From Proteobacteria bacterium ST_bin11 (GTDB taxonomy: Bacteria > Pseudomonadota > Gammaproteobacteria > Methylococcales > Methylomonadaceae): a DNA stretch of 50,294 bases. Positions 28,301-35,600 of the stretch are shown here, piece by piece. Every line of letters starts with the position of its first letter. The first letter of the stretch is position 1. The notes beneath the pieces are model-generated. The model saw nothing but the letters and a program-made list of their open reading frames with translations. It was not told where the DNA came from and ran no database searches. A program made the translations under genes and the position numbers. The stretch is from the NCBI GenBank assembly GCA_002083615.1, contig MSXO01000044.1, positions 44,299 to 94,592 of the forward strand. Direction: 5' to 3'.

Positions 28301-31300
28301 AAAGGAAATTCACATTCTCTCCAAGCTATCGGAAGTTCTCACGGACCCTAGATCGTCACACTACTATTCACTGAAGTGGCCCAACGACTTTTCGCCATCA
28401 CTGCAGGCATTCGCCGATGCACTCGGCGTATCACTTCAGCAGGAGGTCACCTTTGACAGTCGATCGCTTGAAGAAAACAGCACGGACACTTCCTCGATTC
28501 GTCAATGGGTGAACCTGCTCAACAGGGAACTTGTGAATGAACGGTCGCTTATTATCGATCCTCAACAGAGAAAGTACATCTATCAAGAACAGAGGCAGTC
28601 GTTCTCTCTGAAACGACAGCTTCAAGGAAAATCGCGTTTCTTTCTGCCATTTTTTCACAACAGAGAATGGCTAGTCTTCTTTGTCGACACGCTATCGCAA
28701 GTTGCTGCCGTGATTCGTCTACGGCGATTCAACAGTGAAGAAGAATTCTTCGCCAACGATCAACTCAAAACCTTCATCGACGCCTGTTCGACACAGGAAA
28801 ACAACAACAGCAATGCGTTTACGATTTACTCGCGTATTCACTGCGACTACTACGACGACAACTCCGACTCTGAGAACGTGAAGCTGCTAATCAAGCTTCC
28901 GGTGCTAGTGCATAAGAGTACGGGAGAAATCACGTCGAATGCACTGTCGTCTTCGTCGTCGCCTTCTTCGCCTCTATTCATAGCCATCGACGACGTCAAC
29001 GAAGTGAAGATCAAGCTCAACGACTACTTCAAAACCGATGCATTTAAGCTCTCTCACAATCTAGGCCTACGATTGAATTTCAATGATAACGCAGACGAAG
29101 AAGATCTCGAAGACGTTTACGTCAAGAACGACGGCAATAGCAGTGCACCTTCTTCGGTAGCCGACAACTTCATCTATGTGCCAAAAGCAACGTCGACAAG
29201 GGAGAAAGGTTATTATCCAAAAGTCGACGAACAAAGCTATCCGAGGTGTCTTGTGCGTGGCTATGAGATCAACGCACAGCATGCGGGAAATGCAATTCGT
29301 TATGTTCGCTACACGGACTCAACTTTAAACAAAAAGTACAACACGTCAATCAAAGCCAATGCAATGTTCAGACAGCCATCGCCGTACCTCAATCCTCTGG
29401 AGTGGCATCTCGTTGCTCTCGACAACGACGACAACGATGAAAAAGCACCCGATGTGAAAAATACGTCTGAATCAAAGACAAAGACGAAAGCGGCGTCCAG
29501 GGAAATTCTCGTGCAATACCCTGAAGGCCTTGGGAGCGACTGGCAGCGCCTACTCTTCTCTGGATTCGCTCACGCTTGGGCAGAGGTGGGATACACTCGA
29601 CAACAGAAGGTCAATGGTATCTACGAAACTCCGGGTTTTGTACTTCCACTCGTTCTTCGCTCTTCGATAAGAATGGAAAACACCTATTCAGCTGCATCGC
29701 CACTGCCTCTTTTCCCACCACGTATGAATCTGCCAAAACCCGTCATCAATCGTCAGCTTGGATTCTTCAATCCGAACAATCCAGACCACGTTGAAAAAAG
29801 CAAACAGTCCGCCGTTTTTCAGACGCTTAAAGTGGATTCCACCTCCAGACTCAAGACCTACGAAAAACTCTTTGGTCCCGGTAAAGTCGAATTCTACAAG
29901 GCCAATCTCTCCGCTCCACGATTGACGATTGTTCGTCCATTGAAAAGATGGTTGCGCCAAGGAGGCCAGAGAAAAGAGCCTCGGTTCCGAACGCCACGAA
30001 CCATCGATCTCAACTTCGCTGTTGCAGCGAGATGGCGCGCTCTTCTCAACGTAAGCAAAAATGCCAAGCGAGACTGGAACGTTGATTTGCACGACTATGA
30101 TTTTGTCGACAGTTTTGACGACAACGACGAATCAAAAATGCAAGATCTTGCGTCGGTGTTCAAGGCGCTCTCCATGAAGATGATCAATCGAACATTCATG
30201 CAGTGGTATCTCAGAAAAGTGTTGGCATCGTCCACGCTGCTCTATCCTCAACTTCCTCGCTCCGAGGAGCTTCCAAATCTGCCAAAACGATCGTGCGTTA
30301 TCTCCATTGAAGAGGTGACCGAACGTTGGATTGTTCTCATCGCCATCGATGAAAAGCTGGTGTTCGCCATAAACACAAGCAAGGACGTGCACACAGAAGA
30401 ACTCGTCGAAGCGGCAATCACCTTCAGAAACAGGCTCGAAGACGAGAAATTTCGCTATCTCGGAAACTTTGATGAACTGCGATTGGCGCGATCCCAAGCA
30501 GAAGCAACAGAAAGAAGATCTCTGCTCGTCGGTTCACCCAAAGATGAGACCTTCCGTCGCCAGGAATATGAAGAGCTTGGTTACACTGCCATGGAAATTC
30601 AGCTTATCGACGCAACTCATTTTCAAGCGTCGAAGGAGAGCAGTGGACCTCAGTGCATCTACATCGCTCGCGCCCTATCGGAAATGCACAGTGTCCAACG
30701 CGAAGCCTCAGAATATTTTGTGCAAAATTTCCTCGGCTTTTTTACACAGCCCAGGACAAAGAGCCGTCTCGACTTCTATGCGGAGAACGCCTGTTCAATC
30801 TACTGGCTACAGCTACTCTTCAACGTTGTTTCTGTGTCTGCGCGCGAAACTCTTCCCGTTGAAATGCGTTCAGCTTTTCTTAGCTACATCGACAACTTTC
30901 ACGATTCCGACAGACAATGGAGAACGACAACTCAACAGACGACAATCTATCCAGAAACACTCTTTCCCAGCTACAACGATGATAAATTGTTGCGCTACAC
31001 ATGGCCACGTTCATCTGAACGGATAGAACAAGACAGGACACACATCGAAGGCTCAATCGAAGGACATTTTATCAACGGAGAATATGTTGCTTGGAGAGGC
31101 GTTTCCTTTGATTCAAAGCTGTCGATTAGCCCATTTCTTCATCTTCCCGGCGACATATCAATCGATTCGACAAATGGACTGAGGCGCGACGAATTTCTCA
31201 GTGACGCCCACATTCGTTGGTACCTCGGACTCTTTGCAGACGAACTTCCTTTGCTAGCAGAGGCTTGGTCGTGGACGGATCTTTGGGCGGAAAGGTTTAG

Positions 31301-32588
31301 ACCTCGCTACAGGAAAAACGTGAATTCTATTGTCGAAGCTTACGCAGGCAGAAAGTGGATGCTATTTTTCCCCGATGCGCGCAACTCAGCGCATTGGCTG
31401 AGCTGTGCGTTCAACATTGAAACACGCATTATCTACGTGTTCGACTCATTTGGAAGCTACTCCGAGTCAATGTTAAAAAGTGTCCAGGCTGCGCGCGACA
31501 TCCTTGAAATTCTCTTTATCTACAAGACACCGTTGGTTCGAATGGAACCGAAGTTCAACGAAAAGGAGCGCATTGAACGCAATAGCCGGGAGCTACAGTT
31601 TCTACTTGAAAAGAGCAATGGTTGGGCACAAAGAGGACACAACGACACCACCAGCTATGAACAAGCCTATAGTTCAAGCTACGACATAGATACGACATTC
31701 AACGAAACGCGCCAAACGATTAAAATCGTCAAGGCCGTGAACAACGTGCTTCAAAGAGACCAAGTCAACTGTGGATTGTACACAATCTACGCGCTCTACA
31801 CTATCGCCGCCTACATCAAAGACAACCAACACAAAGACGTGCTACCTTGGCAAAACTTCTTCGTTTGGGGAGCGGCAGCCGCCGTGGACTTTGCTGCGAA
31901 GTTTGGTCGCGAATGTCTGTGGAACGCCATTCTTTCGCAGTCCTACGACAAAGTGACGAACACGAGAATACCCGATCATGTGTACACTAAGTTCCGAAGC
32001 AATTTTGCCGCCATCGAAAACTTCAATCCTATTTATACGTTGCCGAGTCCGCTTAGCGTCATACCCAAGAAAGATGATGATGACGATAGCGACGACGACA
32101 ACAACACACGACTTGAACGCCTTTTGAAACACCTGGTCAAGGACGACAGAGCCGAAATGCGTCGACAAAGAGATCGCTCTCTTGGTAACAGTTTTAGTGC
32201 TAACCCTCCAGTAGATCAGAGAAAACGACGCCAACGCTACGAACAATCGAAACTAAGCGAAGCGGAACGCAAAGAACGCGACAGAGAAATTCACGCCAGT
32301 CAGTTATCCGATGAACAGTTTGAACGTCTCGAGTACATCTTTCAAGACCTCGAGAATCATCGCGCAGAGCGAACTCGTTCTTTTCCAACAACATCGTCGT
32401 CGTCATCATCATCTTCATCGTCGTCGTCATCATCATCTTCATCGTCGTCGTCTTCATCGTCGTCTTCCTCGTCATCGTCCTCTTCATCTTACTCATCATC
32501 AAAGGTGAAAAAGACGAGAATAGGTAGTCGACTATTGGCAAGTCCTTCGTATACGCTCGAAGAACTGCTCGAAGACAAGAGCACCTAG
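22353..32588 (+). CDS. giant protein (3411 aa) with C-terminal Ulp1/adenain-type cysteine protease
   Basis: The first in-frame ATG is 22353, one base after the upstream stop. The first 200 residues or so are acidic and low complexity. The C-terminal part carries a C48/C5-type protease triad: H3014 in SAHW, D3031 in VFDSFG, Q3134 (oxyanion) and C3140 in VNCGLY. The H-to-D spacing of 17 and Q-to-C spacing of 6 match yeast Ulp1. Such enzymes cleave SUMO, ubiquitin or viral precursors. Upstream, four Trp-centred segments (W1893, W2106, W2351, W2659) resemble the HW strand of the same fold without the His, suggesting degenerate copies. Coiled-coil stretches lie near residues 1370-1430 and 1660-1760. 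A 32-Ser run lies near the C-terminus. Herpesvirus large tegument proteins also carry a protease, but of a different type at the N-terminus. A tegument role is inference. Confidence 0.88.
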   Translation: MASRYLDLEDYQTQDPDALTLPMGLTFNDDDDDDGYDGNFGASSSTTSGVNNNNPPHSSNDLLQPSDSDDSVFIPHPPSPTFQENADNNDDDDLDNIDLILDSQFFNEHAQPLGDDDIINSSSDEEVIHIARNSRFVGAVDDEDDAVDYYSTQSQSLHTINRLLHAREFFHSRSYGNFSSKTVKQAVAQFLQREGRASDNSVEEYSLRQLVDKSKANAFDVKPLRNALNLLALHLLHPLKNVVFIIEPIKGVYLIESEHHRIPEQNERYARPYGCLVVQETRSSRGRDETSLFALSVAEWNILVMPQFEVVSVSFVVGRLTGEIPCRDVNAREYSDLSSIRELASLRDSNELSRLFYDSGDLQDLAMQQAFFVRRELDNCVVKDTRLFAVDRCGDRAKTIDLLQNESRGTLVFTVSSGDVHSQFYGEPKDTLGTRTLAGRTHRRSFKSTAFGEDYSRHFLFEGTWYLLPKLLGKVFPSVESTPRNSKPHLSTTPRKIQMGAPEIKNIHSSMLAAFLSRFQSEAAYQISTLPIDKQPNTNDDYDSGSDTQDEWTSDSEVIDSDDDDETVSEIVVKVDHIEKFTLESQQRRYCTLYLFLHAIFGNPSLFAEKGSLQAWVDSNPTDTVKRYKESFYIQHVMRCVLLAKRKFQYLSELDGWFTWVHSRRIQPPNDYISVDQYHRSLQQGAFFSHQNGTMFASYKHPVNRKFSVNEWYVEVPKIAAHIFTKFGVQVTPLKFDKNASLLISACVEACFVMHVLTTDGVRLKGRRLQRDSLYGYQYLYDEDVDSVENQLSHQHQQLFNDMRLCVAAWLLVFKCTMKVGVRSLQLERYFARLRRESSNSTGSANTNRLAQESALFNSIFVPLGQQHVYRPHIGAFVVTIFDLRSYLDRLFVLTDNAAYLGAELSTQLSIYDLLKDNSYGENTGNLYQSDVLEERADAMVLYGSQPIYMSKLVEILSKYTRNLNLNNDETIRYEFGALQDQCSVLIDATFNERNKEKNPSARIDTVNITLSATQPPVFLIERQLASTLEFYEFFNESLTPRHRNGGPEFNPVRVLPRIDALHLLWFFQSSIFNEAALPHQGRFLASEHHIASGLQINVKSKDRGKPHMHQAFLPYLFSEAFPLLENAKFNGFANLFYSKFNNAKQVQPRYKNVQNGEYSDLMASPLTVAYKTKAASRMLARSTSVSTREFTAFQVAVAANSTDQSPRFSRVALALANYFSLVRRKTLQKIKTKLISGALDLPEIDEILNNEASRYRNSSLSAQHTVKKSARANSDPFDGRATEEIVKEVLDYYLGASTTFESPTVGEPFKTYNDTIETTVEKCLQLEDIQYTDTEGSSEKVIFTEPPVDKLDNLDVLRMMTFSSLSKTRDSFRTQSDLGKVRNRLTEINTKLAKLSKKLEFAEKNKNKKKVQKYLAKREKQQRKTAEERENLETEEAKIIKDIAAKNFNADNFARLHLPSSAEFYAPIEQHVHARVDGQRQLNVQTREVEGLEFGKDDVNDYAASRRTHHNLPFVAQAPGFYNTGNTLLLEEYPSTMDANLHGCTVALNKKLNQHVLLASPSSKENTYGRLVGEVKEVSFCVQGVLPGQSYEEFAARISSIFDRNTLYPTDQFAWWQFVDVQPLNASSTYDTFRYYETAHSSVAYHNAIHDAENSDELIKLRKAYDDRREQAEKDYNEALARVGKEYFDSAASKTEYAILVQKRKNLRNGYTETKKSLNIEQSNEERRLQQKHANRIQYLRRKLKEKQLRESNYTTKESREDDAKRDRETSSSSQSTKRSRINARIGSFTDDQTQQSLQVLARQLEFPLSDSSMLTENFMQMFVYDYLVDKISALELSSEVKFHAYSTYKQHIQRIAKVRSTKTDLTILKEIYKLKFNVHIVPVALGESGNWAFFIFLPNEERATFIASEHINDEDYQELVDIFGISTRALIAGIDIYSAVFKQTYTEAWMDSQWFNALAAITFVERFLASVSSIVHQRGKRKEIHILSKLSEVLTDPRSSHYYSLKWPNDFSPSLQAFADALGVSLQQEVTFDSRSLEENSTDTSSIRQWVNLLNRELVNERSLIIDPQQRKYIYQEQRQSFSLKRQLQGKSRFFLPFFHNREWLVFFVDTLSQVAAVIRLRRFNSEEEFFANDQLKTFIDACSTQENNNSNAFTIYSRIHCDYYDDNSDSENVKLLIKLPVLVHKSTGEITSNALSSSSSPSSPLFIAIDDVNEVKIKLNDYFKTDAFKLSHNLGLRLNFNDNADEEDLEDVYVKNDGNSSAPSSVADNFIYVPKATSTREKGYYPKVDEQSYPRCLVRGYEINAQHAGNAIRYVRYTDSTLNKKYNTSIKANAMFRQPSPYLNPLEWHLVALDNDDNDEKAPDVKNTSESKTKTKAASREILVQYPEGLGSDWQRLLFSGFAHAWAEVGYTRQQKVNGIYETPGFVLPLVLRSSIRMENTYSAASPLPLFPPRMNLPKPVINRQLGFFNPNNPDHVEKSKQSAVFQTLKVDSTSRLKTYEKLFGPGKVEFYKANLSAPRLTIVRPLKRWLRQGGQRKEPRFRTPRTIDLNFAVAARWRALLNVSKNAKRDWNVDLHDYDFVDSFDDNDESKMQDLASVFKALSMKMINRTFMQWYLRKVLASSTLLYPQLPRSEELPNLPKRSCVISIEEVTERWIVLIAIDEKLVFAINTSKDVHTEELVEAAITFRNRLEDEKFRYLGNFDELRLARSQAEATERRSLLVGSPKDETFRRQEYEELGYTAMEIQLIDATHFQASKESSGPQCIYIARALSEMHSVQREASEYFVQNFLGFFTQPRTKSRLDFYAENACSIYWLQLLFNVVSVSARETLPVEMRSAFLSYIDNFHDSDRQWRTTTQQTTIYPETLFPSYNDDKLLRYTWPRSSERIEQDRTHIEGSIEGHFINGEYVAWRGVSFDSKLSISPFLHLPGDISIDSTNGLRRDEFLSDAHIRWYLGLFADELPLLAEAWSWTDLWAERFRPRYRKNVNSIVEAYAGRKWMLFFPDARNSAHWLSCAFNIETRIIYVFDSFGSYSESMLKSVQAARDILEILFIYKTPLVRMEPKFNEKERIERNSRELQFLLEKSNGWAQRGHNDTTSYEQAYSSSYDIDTTFNETRQTIKIVKAVNNVLQRDQVNCGLYTIYALYTIAAYIKDNQHKDVLPWQNFFVWGAAAAVDFAAKFGRECLWNAILSQSYDKVTNTRIPDHVYTKFRSNFAAIENFNPIYTLPSPLSVIPKKDDDDDSDDDNNTRLERLLKHLVKDDRAEMRRQRDRSLGNSFSANPPVDQRKRRQRYEQSKLSEAERKERDREIHASQLSDEQFERLEYIFQDLENHRAERTRSFPTTSSSSSSSSSSSSSSSSSSSSSSSSSSSSSSSSYSSSKVKKTRIGSRLLASPSYTLEELLEDKST
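32394..32489 (+). repeat. TCN run encoding 32 consecutive Ser
   Basis: Ninety-six bases of mixed TCG, TCA, TCT and TCC codons encode 32 serines, the longest run in the window. Tyr and three more Ser follow, then a basic KVKKTR stretch. It lies between the protease domain and the C-terminus. Confidence 0.9.
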
Positions 32589-32661
32589 ACTTCAAAAGGA
32601 ATAGCAACAATAATAATCACACGCACACAGTCTTTTAGTCTTAGTCAGTTGAATTTTCTCA

Positions 32662-35600
32662 ATGGCGTCCACTGCCGTGGTGTTGCTGCTAACACTGCTA
32701 GTGTTGGTGGGTCTCGCACACGTTGGTAGCGCCTATACAACGTGTGGCAATGGCATTGTTGATTTCAATGAAACCTGTGATATCGCCTTAACTCCAGCCT
32801 GTTGTAACTCCACTTGCTCTGGCGTTCACGATATTACTTCCATCGCCTTTGCGACGCCGACATGCTCAAATCGACCCGTCAACTATGCACAACTATCGCC
32901 AATGCTAACGAGACACAATGGATTCACCTTCACTTGGATGTTCACGAGCACTCCAATTGGCGCCAATCCAACAATTGTCAATCCAAACGAACAATCCACC
33001 TACTTTACCTTCGACAGCAATGGTCCATACGCGCTGACCGTGCAAATCGACACACTCTGTGGTACCTACTACACCCAGGATTTCGACTTTACTATCGCGG
33101 ACTGCTGTGGCAATGGCGTCATCGACAACAACGAACTCTGTGACATTGCCACGCATACCAACGGATGCTGCGATCCAGATTACTGTGTCTACTCGCCAGT
33201 AGGATTTCCATGTCTTGGCGAAGTAACTGATCAATGCACGCATCAGCTCTCTTGCACGTCCACGGGACAATGTGTTTCCGCGGATAACGTTCCCTATTCA
33301 CTCACACCTCTTCAAACACAGAACGTCCAGGATACTCAGTGCGCTCTCGATCTTCGAACGTTTACCTTGCGCACGCAACTTGACGATTCATCCGATTCAA
33401 CGCCAGGAGACTACCAGTGGTCGGTGGAAATCATTGGCAACGACGATGCCGACGAAGGCTATCCTCTCTATCGAACGATCCTTGGTGCCGACAGAGGAGT
33501 CGTTCAAGGCCCTCTCGCGGAAATTGCCTACTCCGTCAAGATCATGGGTGGTGGATCGGTGACCACCCGTCTCACTGTCGTCGATCCTTGCGGTCTCGTG
33601 GAAACACTCGACTACAACATAACAAGAACCTGCTGCGGCAATGGAATTTTGAACACGAACGAAGCTTGCGATACCAACGGCGATCCCTATTGTTCAAGCG
33701 ATTGCACGCAAGTGACCGGATGGTGCGGCGATGCCATCGTGCAGGAGAACGAAGTTTGCGATTACAAAATAAATGCTTGCTGTGCTCAAAGCTGCACGTC
33801 GGTTCTCTCTCCTGGAACCCTGTGTAGAGGAAGTCGCGGAGACTGCGATGAACCTGAGTTTTGCATGGGAACAGCGGACTGTCCAGAGGATTCGTTCAAG
33901 CCTTCAAACTTCACCTGTCGAATTCCGCTTGGGGACTGTGATGGCCCTGAAACTTGCTCGGGTTTTGATGCTCAGTGTCCCAATGAAAATACACCTTTTC
34001 CCGCTGGAACCTTGTGTCGAGTTCCAGAGGGAGTATGTATGAATCCCGGCTACTGCGATGGAACATCGTATGGCTGTCCCGCAGTGAGCTATCGAAACGA
34101 CGTTTGTAGGCAAGCCGAAACTGCTTGCGACGTAGAAGAAGTATGCGTACAAGGAAATCCCGATTGTCCTGAAGACGTCATTGCACCTTCAGGTACAAAC
34201 TGTCTACTCCAACCAACGGAATGCTCGTCGACGGGCACTTGCAATGGTGTGGACACCACATGCTATCTTAACTCCATTCAATCGTGCATTTTCAGTAGAA
34301 ACGCTGAAGACAACGACGACGACAACTCAACTTCCCTGGAGGAAGTTTACGCAAGAGATGTCGGTGTTTGCGACTACTGGCACTGTACAGAAGATTCAGT
34401 GTGTGTTCTTGGCGCTAACGACGGAGACGCCTGTACCATCCAGGGTGTCTGCTATCCCAATGGAACCGAGGATCCAAGTAACAGTTGTCGCTATTGCAAC
34501 GCCGAAGTCGACATGTTCCAGTGGACTTCCTACGCCGACAACACGCCATGCAACACGCTGACGCCCGAGGGAGATTGCTCTGGGCAGGATTACTGTAGCG
34601 CTGGCGTTTGTATCGATGCCTATCGTGAAGAAGGAGAGATCTGCCGAGAAGTCCAAGGATCATGCGACATTCAAGAAGTCTGCAGTGGTTTCAGCGACTA
34701 CTGTCCTCGCGACGAATTTCTAACGTCGGACACTGTCTGTAGAACTTCTTCTGGTGACTGCGATGTTCCGGAAACCTGTTCTGGCAACGGCCCTTTCTGT
34801 CCCGCCGATCGTGTTCGCTCCAACAACACCATTTGCCGACTGCCCGCCGGACCTTGCGATCTTCCGGAGACGTGCGATGGCTTCACCAAAAACTGTCCGA
34901 TCGATGTCTTCAAGACGTCGCGTTTCATGTGTCGAAGTCCTCGAGGCGAATGCGATCGAGCAGAGTACTGCAGTGGCAACGACGCCCTCTGCCCAGAAGA
35001 CCAACACTACGGTCCAGAGATGATTTGCAGAGAGTCGAAAAGCGATTGCGATCAGGAAGAACGGTGTACAGGCTTTGGAGTGTCCTGTCCACCGAACATC
35101 TTCGCCCCTTCGACATTCATTTGTCGACACGCCACCGATAAATGCGATAGGGCAGAATATTGCACGGGCTCGAGCGGGCTATGTCCTTACGATTCGGTGA
35201 AGCCTCAAGGCGAAGTATGTCGGCTATCTCGGGGTGGCTGCGATCCACAGGAAGTCTGCTCGGGAAACTCAAAGAAATGTCCCAGCGACGTGATCTCAAG
35301 AGCAGGAACGGTCTGCTATCACGCCATCGGCGAGTGCGACAGAACGCAGTACTGTAATGGTACTTCCTATGCGTGTCCTGACGTCTCTTTCCACGGTCCA
35401 TCGTTCATCTGCAGAGCGAAGAAAGGTGGCTGCGATGAACCTGAATACTGTTCTCTGGGAACGGCTTACTGTCCTGAGGACAGCTATCGTCCAGCGAATA
35501 GCACCTGCCGCGAGTCGAAGGGCAGATGCGATGAAGAGGAAAAATGCTCTGGAACCAGTCCTCTCTGTCCGGCAGACTTGAAGAAGGAAGCAGGCACGGT

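Noticed and set aside
32394..32489. TCN run as a non-coding satellite
   Set aside because: It is in frame within a 3411-residue gene that continues beyond it to a stop, so it is a coding Ser run.
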